Source: an uncultured Anaerolineae bacterium (lineage in GTDB: Bacteria; Chloroflexota; Anaerolineae; Promineifilales; Promineifilaceae). From it: 64,000 nucleotides of DNA. The stretch lies in NCBI GenBank assembly GCA_937943625.1, contig CALEAD010000007.1:62001-126000 (forward strand), read 5' to 3'. The position numbers and the translations under genes were made by a program. Positions 26,612 to 34,822 of the stretch are shown piece by piece; the stretch's first letter is position 1, and the number at the start of each line of letters is the position of its first letter. The notes under the pieces were generated by a model. It saw only the letters and a program-made list of their open reading frames with translations. It was not told where the DNA came from and ran no database searches.

Positions 26612-27886
26612 GTGAGCGGAAAATCTTCGCGTTTGCCGGGCTTTTATCGCCTGTCACTTGCAGAACGAGCGAACCTGGTGGGTGAATGGGCCGGGCTGGA
26701 ACCGGCGGAAATTGAGCTGCTGGCAGGACAAGGGCTGCGCAATGAACAGGCCAACGCCATGATCGAAAACGTGGTAGGCACCTATGAGCTGCCCCTGGGG
26801 ATTGCCGCGAATTTTTTGATCAACGGCCGTGACTACCTCATCCCCATGGTGGTGGAAGAACCCAGCGTCGTGGCCGCCATCAGCAACGCTGCCAGGCTCA
26901 TCCGCGCCGGGGGTGGCTTTCACACCAGCGCCACCGACCCGATTATGATCGGCCAGATTCAGGTGCTGGATGTGCCCGACATGGCAGCAGCGCTAAACGC
27001 CCTGGCCGCGCATAAAGAAGCGCTGCTGGAACGCGCCAACTGCTGCGACAAGCTGATGGTGAAGTTGGGCGGTGGCGCGCGCGATCTGGAGTTTCGGCCG
27101 TTTGCCAACTCACCCGTTGGCCCCATGCTGGTGGTGCACCTGCTGTTTGACGTGCGCGATGCCATGGGCGCCAACGCCATCAACACCTGCGTCGAAGACT
27201 TGGCGCCCATTGTGGCCGACCTGACTGGTGGGCGCACCAATCTTCGCATCCTCTCTAACCTGGCAGACCGGCGCACGGCAACGGCCTGGGGCATTGTGCC
27301 CGCCGCTGCTCTGGAGAAAGATGGTATGAACGGCCGTGAAGTAGCCCAATGGATTGCCGAAGCCAACGCCTTCGCCGTGATAGACCCGTACCGCGCCACC
27401 ACGCACAACAAGGGCATCATGAACGGCATAGACGCCGTTTGCCTGGCTACGGGTAACGATTGGCGGGCAATTGAGGCGGGGGCCCATGCGTATGCGGCCA
27501 GAAACGGCCGTTACACCGCCCTCACCGACTGGCACGTCAACGAAAATGGCGACCTGTATGGCGAAATCACCCTGCCTATGGCCGTAGGCATTGTGGGTGG
27601 CGCCACCAAAGCCCACCCCGTGGCCAAAGTAGCCCTGAAAATCCTGGGCGTACAATCCGCCAGCGAGCTGGGACAAATCATGGCCGCCGTAGGGCTGGCG
27701 CAAAATTTGGCGGCCATCAAGGCTCTGGCCACCACCGGCATTCAGAAAGGACACATGCGCCTGCACGCCCGCCAGGTAGCCATGGCCGCCGGCGCTTCTG
27801 GCGCGCAAATTCAGCAAATCGCCGACCAGATGGTGGCAGAAAAACGGATTCACATCGAGCGGGCGCGAGAGCTGCTGCACAATTAA
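26612..27886 (+). CDS. mvaA: Hydroxymethylglutaryl-CoA reductase, class II type
   Basis: It interconverts HMG-CoA and mevalonate with NAD(P)H. The 424-residue product shows the class II order: ENVVGTYELP with the catalytic Glu, DAMGANAINT with the catalytic Asp, THNKGIMNGIDAV with the catalytic Lys, and KGHMRLHARQ with the catalytic His. The GTG start is 5 nt after the family B-borne GGGAGG. Adjacent HMG-CoA synthase, thiolase and DUF35 genes support a biosynthetic mevalonate role, although class II enzymes are often degradative. Cofactor preference cannot be read by eye. Confidence 0.93.
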   Translation: MSGKSSRLPGFYRLSLAERANLVGEWAGLEPAEIELLAGQGLRNEQANAMIENVVGTYELPLGIAANFLINGRDYLIPMVVEEPSVVAAISNAARLIRAGGGFHTSATDPIMIGQIQVLDVPDMAAALNALAAHKEALLERANCCDKLMVKLGGGARDLEFRPFANSPVGPMLVVHLLFDVRDAMGANAINTCVEDLAPIVADLTGGRTNLRILSNLADRRTATAWGIVPAAALEKDGMNGREVAQWIAEANAFAVIDPYRATTHNKGIMNGIDAVCLATGNDWRAIEAGAHAYAARNGRYTALTDWHVNENGDLYGEITLPMAVGIVGGATKAHPVAKVALKILGVQSASELGQIMAAVGLAQNLAAIKALATTGIQKGHMRLHARQVAMAAGASGAQIQQIADQMVAEKRIHIERARELLHN

Positions 27887-27898
27887 AAAGAGATTAGC

Positions 27899-28034
27899 CA
27901 TGGTTCATCTTCTCTGGAAACGGTGCTTTACAAATTTCTGACCGCAGACCACTGACGGCAGACCGCCCATTACTGGCAAAATCGCGGCGGCCATCGGCGG
28001 TCATTTTCGAAGAAGATCGCTTGAACCGTGCCCT
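27899..28034 (+). repeat. Intergenic repeat family A, full-length copy
   Basis: It begins ATGGTTCATCTTCTCTGG, continues TTACAAATTTCTGACCGC and TTACTGGCAAAATCGCGG, and ends GATCGCTTGAACCGTG. It is almost the same as the copy at 29149 across its whole length, and both precede mevalonate genes. Confidence 0.88.
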
Positions 28035-28054
28035 AATCGCCAAAAGAGGAACCT

Positions 28055-29119
28055 ATGACAGACACAACCGGACTCATGAAACCAGACCGCCCGGTGGGCA
28101 TTGTGGGATATGGCGCATACGTGCCGCGCTACCGCATCCCGGCGGCGGAAATTGCCAAAATGTGGAAAGGGGGCGAGGGAGGCGTGCCCGTAAAAGAGAA
28201 GTCGGTCAACGGGCTGGATGAGGACGTGGTCACCATGTCTATCGAGGCCGCGCGCAACGCCATGCTGCGCGCGGGCATTGACCCTCGCGAAATTCGCGCC
28301 GTGTGGGTGGGCAGCGAAAGCCACCCCTACGCCGTCAAGCCCACCAGCACCATTGTCGCCGAGGCTATCGGCGCCGTGCCCAATACCCAGGCCGCCGACT
28401 GGGAATTTGCCTGCAAGGCGGGCACGGAAGCGATGCAGGCGGCCATTGGCTTTGTCGGCTCCGGCATGGCGCGCTATGCCCTGAGCATTGGCATGGACAC
28501 GGCACAGGGCCGCCCCGGTGATGCGCTGGAGTATACGGCCGCTGCCGGCGGCGCCGCCATACTCATCGGCCCGGCGGCCGAAGCAGTCGCCCTCATTCAC
28601 GGCTCCTACTCTTACGTCACCGACACGCCCGACTTCTGGCGGCGCGCGAAGGCACAGTACCCCTCCCACGGCGACCGCTTCACCGGCGAACCCGCCTACT
28701 TTGCCCACATCATGGGCGCAGCTGAGGCGATTATGGGCGCACTAAACCGCCAGGCCAGCGACTATGCCTGGGCGGTCTTTCACCAGCCCAATGCCAAGTT
28801 CCCCGAACGGGTGGGACAGCAGCTCGGTTTTACCAAGGCGCAAATTGCCCCCGGCCTGCTCAGTCCGCGCATTGGCAACACCTACGCCGGCTCGACGATG
28901 ATTGGCTTAACGGCCGTACTCGACATCGCCCAACCCGGTGACCGCATTCTCATCGTCAGCTACGGCTCCGGCGCCGGCTCCGACGCCTTTGACTTTGAGG
29001 TGACCGACCGGCTGCTGGAAGTACGCGACCGCGCCATCTCGACTGAAACCTACATCAGCCGCCGCACGGTGATTGATTACGCCACCTACACGCGATTCCG
29101 CGACAAACTGAAACTCTAA
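28055..29119 (+). CDS. Hydroxymethylglutaryl-CoA synthase, archaeal type
   Basis: It condenses acetoacetyl-CoA with acetyl-CoA to give HMG-CoA. The 354-residue protein is of the short archaeal kind. The catalytic Cys120 lies in [13 protein letters not shown], the general-base Glu region is GLDEDVVTM, and the His is in [16 protein letters not shown] precedes the ATG by 7 nt. In archaea this enzyme forms a complex with the thiolase and a DUF35 protein, and both kinds of gene follow here in that order, separated by a family A repeat. Confidence 0.93.
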   Translation: MTDTTGLMKPDRPVGIVGYGAYVPRYRIPAAEIAKMWKGGEGGVPVKEKSVNGLDEDVVTMSIEAARNAMLRAGIDPREIRAVWVGSESHPYAVKPTSTIVAEAIGAVPNTQAADWEFACKAGTEAMQAAIGFVGSGMARYALSIGMDTAQGRPGDALEYTAAAGGAAILIGPAAEAVALIHGSYSYVTDTPDFWRRAKAQYPSHGDRFTGEPAYFAHIMGAAEAIMGALNRQASDYAWAVFHQPNAKFPERVGQQLGFTKAQIAPGLLSPRIGNTYAGSTMIGLTAVLDIAQPGDRILIVSYGSGAGSDAFDFEVTDRLLEVRDRAISTETYISRRTVIDYATYTRFRDKLKL

Positions 29120-29148
29120 AATTTTACGATTGACGATTTGAAAACGCG

Positions 29149-29290
29149 GCCATGGTTCATCTTCTCTGGAAACGGTGCTTTATCAATTTCTGACCGCAGA
29201 CCGCCGACAGCAGACCGCCTATCACTGGCAAAATCGCGGTCGCTGGGCGGCCGTTGGCGGTCAAATTGCAAAGATCGCTTGAACCATGCC
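29149..29290 (+). repeat. Intergenic repeat family A, full-length copy
   Basis: It has the same start (CATGGTTCATCTTCTCTGG), centre (CACTGGCAAAATCGCGGTC) and end (AAGATCGCTTGAACCATG) as the copy 1.25 kb upstream, while the GACCGC-type blocks differ in number. It sits directly before the thiolase gene. Confidence 0.88.
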
Positions 29291-29325
29291 AAAACGCGCA
29301 ATCGTCAATCCTCTATGGGAATGAC

Positions 29326-30483
29326 ATGAACTCAGCATCCATCATTGGCATTGGCCAAACCGACGTTCGCGAACATTGGGACACCTCCATCCGCCACCTG
29401 GCCTGGTACGCTATTGAGGCGGCGCTGGACGACGCCCAGGTGAGCAAAGTAGACGCCCTGTACGTGGGTAACATGCTTGCCGGGCAGTTGAGTAACCAGA
29501 ATCACCTGGGCGCACTCATTGCCGATTTTGCCGGTATGCGCGGCATTGAGGCCGTGACCGTGGAGGCGGGCGACGCCTCTGGCGGAGCGGCGCTGCGCCA
29601 AGCGGTGCTGGCGGTGAAGAGCGGTCTGGTAAGCACCGCGCTGGTTGTGGGCGTAGAAAAGATGACTGACAAAACCGGCACACCCGTCACCGCAGCGCTC
29701 TCTACCATCCTGGACGCTGACTACGAGGCGGCGCAAGGGGCTACCCCAGCAGCCATTGCCGCGCTGCTGATGCGTCGCTACATGCGCGAATATGGCGTGG
29801 AGCTGGCCGATTTTGCCGGCTTCAGCGTGAACGCACACACCAATGGCGCCGATAACCCCCTGGCGATGTTCCAAAACCGGCTGAAGGCGGAGCGCTTTAG
29901 CGCCGCGCCGCCGGTAGCCACGCCGGTCAGCCTCTTTGATGAAGCGCCCATGGGCGATGGCGCAGCGGCCGTGATTCTGGCGCGCCACCAGCAGGCGATG
30001 GATATGGTGCCTAAGCCGGTGCGCATTGCCGGCTCGGCGCTGGCTACAGACACGTTGGCGCTGCACGACCGACGCGATCCCCTCTGGCTGAAGGCAGCAG
30101 CGGAGAGCGCGCAGAAGGCATTGGCGCAGGCGGGGGTGACGCTGGACGAGATTGACCTGTTTGAGCTGCACGATTCTTACACCATTCTGGCGGCGCTTGC
30201 GCTGGAGGCGGTGGGTTTTGCGCCGCGCGGCCAGGGGTGGCGGCTGGCAAAGGATGGCGAGATTGGGCGCAACGGCCGTATTCCCATCAGCACTTTTGGC
30301 GGCCTGAAAGCGCGCGGCAATCCGGGCGGCGCGACCGGCGTCTACCAGGCGGTGGAAGTGGCGCGGCAGCTGCGCGGTGAGGCAGGGAACTGTCAAATCC
30401 TCTCAGCCCGCGTGGGTATGGCGCAAAATCTGGCCGGCAGTGGTGGAACGGCCGTGACGCACATCTTCACCCTGGATGAATGA
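29326..30483 (+). CDS. Archaeal-type thiolase (acetoacetyl-CoA thiolase-like), nucleophile Cys replaced
   Basis: A 385-residue thiolase-fold protein in the position of the acetoacetyl-CoA thiolase of the archaeal mevalonate complex. The expected nucleophile segment reads VEAGDASGGAAL: residue 83 is Asp (codon GAC at 29572-29574) where the active Cys normally lies. Other family segments are intact: ELHDSYTILAALALEA, GGLKARGNPGGATG and GMAQNLAGSGG. The start at 29326 follows GGGA by 6 nt. Without the Cys the protein may not catalyse Claisen condensation as known, or it may act mainly as a structural partner of the synthase. Confidence 0.88.
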   Translation: MNSASIIGIGQTDVREHWDTSIRHLAWYAIEAALDDAQVSKVDALYVGNMLAGQLSNQNHLGALIADFAGMRGIEAVTVEAGDASGGAALRQAVLAVKSGLVSTALVVGVEKMTDKTGTPVTAALSTILDADYEAAQGATPAAIAALLMRRYMREYGVELADFAGFSVNAHTNGADNPLAMFQNRLKAERFSAAPPVATPVSLFDEAPMGDGAAAVILARHQQAMDMVPKPVRIAGSALATDTLALHDRRDPLWLKAAAESAQKALAQAGVTLDEIDLFELHDSYTILAALALEAVGFAPRGQGWRLAKDGEIGRNGRIPISTFGGLKARGNPGGATGVYQAVEVARQLRGEAGNCQILSARVGMAQNLAGSGGTAVTHIFTLDE

Positions 30484-30697
30484 AAGCTAAGTGGGCCAAC
30501 CCACAATTAGCTAAACTTAGTTGACATAACCAGAGAAAACAGGCAAAAAGGTCAACATAACTCGATAAAATGGCGCTCTGACAGCTTTTGACAGCATCTA
30601 AATGGGCGCTGGCAGGTTATGAGAGTTATGTCGTGCATAATTTGCAGCATATCGTAGAAACTATCTGCGCAAATTTTAACTCTATTGGAGACAAGTT
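30484..30697. other. Gap before the DUF35 gene with repeated ACATAAC words
   Basis: ACATAAC occurs twice (near 30526 and 30556) and its complement GTTATGT once (near 30625), within 110 bp. The spacing could mark a regulator-binding region, but no named operator is recognised. The DUF35 gene has GGAGA 9 nt before its ATG. Confidence 0.3.
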
Positions 30698-31108
30698 ATG
30701 GAAGTATCACGCCACTGGCGCTTAAAAGAACAACGTTACAGCTTGGTAGGGGAGACTTGCGACCACTGCGGCGTCAAACTATTTCCACCGCGCGATGTCT
30801 GCCTGGTGTGCGAAGCGCCCGCCAAAGAGCTATACACCTTCTCTGGCCTGGGGGAGGTCTACTCCTACAGCACCGTATACGACGCTCCGGCTGGCTTTGA
30901 GCATCAGGCGCCTTACACCGTCGCCTTGATCAAGCTCGAAGAAGGCCCGCTGGTAACGGCGCAGCTTACCGACGTGGACAAGGATGAGATCGAAATTGGC
31001 ATGCCTGTAGAAATGGTCACGCGCAAGCTGTACGCCGAAGGAGATGAGGGAACAATTGTATATGGCTACAAGTTTCGCCCAGTGGTAGCCAGCGTCGCCG
31101 TTCATTAA
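30698..31108 (+). CDS. DUF35 zinc-ribbon/OB-fold protein
   Basis: A 136-residue protein with an N-terminal rubredoxin-like zinc ribbon (CDHCG and CLVCE) and a C-terminal OB fold (about residues 55-136). In archaea the DUF35 protein bridges thiolase and HMG-CoA synthase and holds the shared CoA site. Its presence after both genes supports a three-protein complex here. It has its own upstream gap of 214 bp. Confidence 0.9.
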   Translation: MEVSRHWRLKEQRYSLVGETCDHCGVKLFPPRDVCLVCEAPAKELYTFSGLGEVYSYSTVYDAPAGFEHQAPYTVALIKLEEGPLVTAQLTDVDKDEIEIGMPVEMVTRKLYAEGDEGTIVYGYKFRPVVASVAVH

Positions 31109-31129
31109 GTCTACCGTAAATTGCTCACT

Positions 31130-31220
31130 GGAAACTGGCGTTTTTACCGGCTGCCAATGTAGCGCGATTTACCAAAGCGTCACAGCGCCAGAAGTCAGCA
31201 CAAATTTCGCCAGGCTCTAG
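31130..31220 (+). repeat. Intergenic repeat family C, copy 2
   Basis: It begins GGAAACTGGCGTTTTTACCG, contains TGTAGCGCGATTTACC and CACAGCGCCAGAAGTCAG, and ends CGCCAGGCTCTAG. It aligns end to end with the copies at 9264 and 44459. It lies 22 bp past the DUF35 stop codon. Confidence 0.85.
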
Positions 31221-31237
31221 CTTCTCACTTATAATCA

Positions 31238-31264
31238 GGCTCATCTCTACGAGATGAGCCTTTT
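31238..31264 (+). terminator. Rho-independent terminator after the mevalonate cluster
   Basis: GGCTCATCTC pairs with GAGATGAGCC around a 3-nt loop and is followed by TTTT. It lies between the convergent DUF35 (+) and HerA (-) genes and may work for both. Confidence 0.8.
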
Positions 31265-31348
31265 CGATCCTGGAATCAGGTGCAGGCAAGAGACTTTGCC
31301 CCTTACCCGGCACTTTTAGGTTTTTCGCCCCTTGCCTGGAACCAGGGA

Positions 31349-33055
31349 TTAACCAAACAGGTCGGCGTTGATCTCATCCAGGCTCATCGTCTGCACAACG
31401 GCCGTTTTGCGCCCGCGCACGTCATCATAAAAAGCCTGATCATAGCGGCGCGACCGGACGGGAATGGGCATCTTCACCCCCCAACCCAGCAGGAGCACCT
31501 CTTCCTTCTCTTGCAGGCGCGCCAACATACCGCGCAACTGCTCCCGCCCGGCTAACCCGGTAAGCACGGCGCGGATGTCGTCCTCATCACCCAGCCAGCC
31601 GGTAATGCGCGTGCCAAGTTGGGACATCACTTCATCATCAATGCCCGACGGCCGCTGATCTACCACCAGCAGCGTGACAAAGTATTTGCGCAGTTCGCGG
31701 GCAATGGTGCCAAAGGTTGTCTGCGCGGCCAGGTGGGGATTGAGCAGCTTGTGCGCCTCTTCGATGGCAATCATCAGCGGGCGTGGTGCGGCAGTGCCCA
31801 TTGTCTTGTGCGTTTCTGTCTGCTTTACCCAGTGCTGGCGAATGCGCCGCGTAAGGATGTTGCTCACCAGCAGGTAGTCCAGATCGTGATCATATTCGCC
31901 AAAGCTGAGGATGACATGACGGCCGTTTTCCAATTTATCCACAATAGCCGACACCGCATCGCTGGCCGAATTTTCCACCACGTAGGGCTTGTCATAAATC
32001 TGCCTTAGCTTGCGGTGTAGCGCCTCGGCCGCCTTTTCGTGTACATTGTTCTGGCGCGCCCACGCCGCCACGGAGTTGGCTGCCGGCTCGGTCACTGTTT
32101 TGCCCGATTCCGTCGTGTAAGTTTCCGTTGCGCCCGGCTCCAGCTTCATAAATTGGGCAAACCAGTTGCGATCAAAGCTATGTTCCAGCGCATTCAGGGT
32201 AACAGCGGCCGTGTCAGTCAGGTCAAGCGCCTCGGTAAGCAAATTGATGTCGCTCGTCTGAAAATCGCTGAGCGCCAGCTCCAGGGTGAAATCTGGCGTG
32301 TGGCCGCGCACCAGCACCCCTCGCCCCAGCGCCGCCACCTGCACCTGCTGACCAAAAAGCGACTTCAACCCCCAGACGCGCGTGCCACGGTCAGTATCGG
32401 CGTCGTCAAAGGCGTACTCGTTGTGCATGTCGAAGACCAGCGCCGCTGCCACCTGTTCCTTCATCACGCCGGCCAACACCATGCGCGTGAGGAAGCTCTT
32501 GCCCGTGCCGGTGGCGCCAAAGATGCCGCTGCTGCGCTTGACTAATTTGGCCAGATCGAGGCCAACGGGATGATGCGGTTCAGTTGTGGTCGTGCCGATG
32601 ACGAAAGAGCCGGGGAAGATTTCCGCCACGTCCCCCGCATCAGCCAGGCGCACCGAGGCGTGATGGGCGGGGACGGTGCGCACGGGTTTGGGCAACGGCC
32701 GTTCTGCTTCACCTCGTTCCACCGCATCCAGCCAGTCTAGCCGCGCGATAGCGTCTTCCGGGCCCCGATCTAGCATCAGCGTGGGGTACATTTCCAGCGT
32801 GGTATAGAGGGTTTTGCCAAGGAGCGCCTGTTTAATTGCCGGCTGCATCCGCTCGCTCTTTTCGTCGGCAAAGCGCGGGTCCGTTGCGCCAAGCTGCAAA
32901 TCAGTTACCAGCCCGTAGAAGCGCCATCGGCCACTGTCGCAAACGACAAAGCTGCCCTCCTGCACGGTGTCTGCACTAACCGTCAGGCGCACACGGAACC
33001 CCTCTTTCAGCCCACCGCCGATGATATAACCGATTGATTTTTCCAAGTTTTCCAT
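31349..33055 (-). CDS. herA: HerA-family ATPase (DUF87)
   Basis: A 568-residue FtsK/HerA-superfamily ATPase. Walker A is GATGTGKSF near residue 195, Walker B is IAIEEAHKLL, and the sensor/arginine region is DQRPSGIDDEV. HerA forms a hexameric DNA translocase that in archaea works with NurA and Mre11 in end resection and in bacteria also features in defence modules. The upstream minus-strand gene encodes a HAS-barrel-like partner. No NurA nuclease gene is adjacent; an SbcD-like gene lies 5 kb away. No Shine-Dalgarno is evident. Confidence 0.85.
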   Translation of the reverse strand: MENLEKSIGYIIGGGLKEGFRVRLTVSADTVQEGSFVVCDSGRWRFYGLVTDLQLGATDPRFADEKSERMQPAIKQALLGKTLYTTLEMYPTLMLDRGPEDAIARLDWLDAVERGEAERPLPKPVRTVPAHHASVRLADAGDVAEIFPGSFVIGTTTTEPHHPVGLDLAKLVKRSSGIFGATGTGKSFLTRMVLAGVMKEQVAAALVFDMHNEYAFDDADTDRGTRVWGLKSLFGQQVQVAALGRGVLVRGHTPDFTLELALSDFQTSDINLLTEALDLTDTAAVTLNALEHSFDRNWFAQFMKLEPGATETYTTESGKTVTEPAANSVAAWARQNNVHEKAAEALHRKLRQIYDKPYVVENSASDAVSAIVDKLENGRHVILSFGEYDHDLDYLLVSNILTRRIRQHWVKQTETHKTMGTAAPRPLMIAIEEAHKLLNPHLAAQTTFGTIARELRKYFVTLLVVDQRPSGIDDEVMSQLGTRITGWLGDEDDIRAVLTGLAGREQLRGMLARLQEKEEVLLLGWGVKMPIPVRSRRYDQAFYDDVRGRKTAVVQTMSLDEINADLFG

Positions 33056-33229
33056 AGGGTTGCGGATTTACAAGTGATGATTGGCCTTTTGCCACTGATG
33101 GCGCAGCAGTTTGAGTGAAACAATGGGCATAAGGAACAGCGCACCCACTTACTGCATCAAGTTTTGCCAGCGCGCTTGCGCAAGCAGCCCAGGCTCAACA
33201 ATAGCTCCGGTCATCAGGCGTTTCAAGCG

Positions 33230-33847
33230 TCAATTGGACAAATCCAGGGCGTTGCTCAATGCCTCCAGCGTGGGCACAAGCATGTCGTAGTTGCTGCGCA
33301 ACAGTTCGATGATTTCTTGGGTAACGGCCGTTGCCCAGGCCACATCTTCTCCACGCAGCAGGTACACATCGCGCACGTGCGCCACCAGCAATTGGTCAAT
33401 GGGCACGGCGTTGTTATTGGCGCGCAAAACCAGACGCAAATAGCCCAAATTATTGCTAAAGGCGCGGATTTCCGCCTCATCACGCACCAACTCCACCGGG
33501 TCCAGATTCAGCGGGGGGCGTGGCGGCAGCCCATGTCGGATGCTGCCATCCATGCGGTAGCCAACCGCCAGTACGCTCATTTCAATCGGCAACATGCGAT
33601 TCTCGCGCTGGTCGTTGATCAACTCAGCGCTTGGCGTTTCTGCCAGCACCAGCCGTCGTACCAGCGGATCATCATCCACGTGCATATCATAGATGAGGCC
33701 ATAGACTGCTTCACGCGCATCTAGCGGCTGCGCCTTGACCAGGCTACCAAAGGCGGGCGCTTGCAATTGCCCCACGCGGCAGCCTACGGCAAAGCCACTG
33801 GTACTGGCGCGCAGCACACGACCGAATTCCTGGTTTTCGTCATTCAT
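33230..33847 (-). CDS. HAS-barrel-like partner of HerA
   Basis: A 205-residue protein that starts EFGRVLRASTSGFAVGCR, which resembles the HerA-ATP-synthase (HAS) barrel normally fused to the N-terminus of HerA. A helical C-terminal half follows. It lies 174 nt upstream of the DUF87 ATPase on the same strand, so the barrel and motor appear split into two genes, an arrangement also seen in some cyanobacteria. No catalytic motif is visible. GGAGGA and GAGG lie upstream of the ATG. Confidence 0.65.
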   Translation of the reverse strand: MNDENQEFGRVLRASTSGFAVGCRVGQLQAPAFGSLVKAQPLDAREAVYGLIYDMHVDDDPLVRRLVLAETPSAELINDQRENRMLPIEMSVLAVGYRMDGSIRHGLPPRPPLNLDPVELVRDEAEIRAFSNNLGYLRLVLRANNNAVPIDQLLVAHVRDVYLLRGEDVAWATAVTQEIIELLRSNYDMLVPTLEALSNALDLSN

Positions 33848-33900
33848 GCCTCTATTTTATCCTCCTCTGGGCACTCTGTGTGCTTTCTGACTGGGCAAAT

Positions 33901-33923
33901 AAAAAAGGCGCCCGGCAGGCGCC
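33901..33923 (-). terminator. Rho-independent terminator of tRNA-Ser
   Basis: On the minus strand, GGCGCC-TGCCG-GGCGCC is followed by six T residues. It lies 8 nt past the tRNA 3' end. Confidence 0.85.
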
Positions 33924-33930
33924 CTTTCTA

Positions 33931-34017
33931 CGGAGAGGGTGGGATTCGAACCCACGGTGACCTCACGGCCACAACGCTTTTCGAGAGCGCCCCGATCAAC
34001 CGCTCCGGCACCTCTCC
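33931..34017 (-). tRNA. tRNA-Ser, anticodon CGA
   Basis: An 87-nt tRNA. The acceptor stem is GGAGAGG/CCTCTCC, the anticodon loop CTCGAAA gives CGA (reads UCG), the long variable arm identifies a class II tRNA, and the T arm is GTGGGTTCGAATCCCAC. The discriminator base is G, as expected for serine. CCA is not encoded. The first 22 nt overlap the 3' end of tadA on the same strand. Confidence 0.96.
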
Positions 34018-34508
34018 CGATCACGCAACATTTTAAAGAATTCTTGCAGAAGTGCAACCGATTCCTCTTCCAGCACGCCGCCGGTGACAGCCACGCGGTG
34101 ATTAAATGCCCCTTCTCGCATAATGCTCACCACGGAACCATCTGCGCCAAAGCGGGTATCTTTGCCGCCATAGACCAGCCGTGGCAGGCGGGCCTGAATC
34201 ATGGCCCCGGCACACATGGGGCACGGCTCCAGCGTGCAGTAGAGCGTTACCTCCAGCAGTCGCCAGTTTTGCAAAAAAGCGGCCGCCTGTCGTAGGGCAA
34301 TCATTTCCGCGTGCGCTGTTGGATCATGCGTCTCTTCTTTATGGTTATAGCCACGCCCAATCACCTGCCCACGCCAGACGGCCACGGCGCCAACAGGGAC
34401 TTCGCCCAGCGCCATTGCCTTTTGCGCTTCAGCCAAAGCCAGCCGCATCCAACGGCCGTCTTCTGCAAATAGCGCATCATCCGGGTTATCAGGGCGCACT
34501 TTGGCCAT
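33996..34508 (-). CDS. tadA: tRNA-specific adenosine deaminase
   Basis: It converts A34 to inosine in tRNA-Arg(ACG). The 170-residue product has the cytidine-deaminase-fold zinc motifs TAHAEM and EPCPMCAGA. The ATG at 34508 is chosen; a GTG two codons upstream is possible. The reading frame ends MLRDRERCRSG with a stop at 33996-33998, inside the D arm of tRNA-Ser, so about seven codons are also tRNA sequence. Processing of a joint transcript at the tRNA 5' end would cut off the tadA stop codon. Confidence 0.92.
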   Translation of the reverse strand: MAKVRPDNPDDALFAEDGRWMRLALAEAQKAMALGEVPVGAVAVWRGQVIGRGYNHKEETHDPTAHAEMIALRQAAAFLQNWRLLEVTLYCTLEPCPMCAGAMIQARLPRLVYGGKDTRFGADGSVVSIMREGAFNHRVAVTGGVLEEESVALLQEFFKMLRDRERCRSG

Positions 34509-34719
34509 GGCCACATTGTACCGGCAAAAGCAGCAAAGAGAAAAAGGCGAGAGGTATGATCTCGCCCTTTTACCTATTCCTGGTGTCTTCTTGCGCCTGT
34601 TCGCCTATGCGCCAGGGCACAATTGTGAAAACCATAACATGCCCAGGGGGCAAAGTCAAGCCCTGTTTTGTGAAAAAGGTGCAACGATTCAGGGCAGAAA
34701 TTAACGTAGATGGGCGTGA

Positions 34720-34795
34720 ACTGCGCCGAAAAATCGCGGTCAGCTATCCGCAGTGGGCGGTCAAATTTGTGAATATTACCTGCGGGTTGTGATAA
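34720..34795 (+). repeat. Intergenic repeat family A, 3' half
   Basis: It contains GAAAAATCGCGGTCAGC and GTGGGCGGTCAAATTTGTG, matching the second half of full copies. It lies 28 bp before the THUMP methyltransferase start and points towards it. Confidence 0.6.
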
Positions 34796-34822
34796 ACTTA
34801 AGCGCAGCGCTGAGAAGAAATC

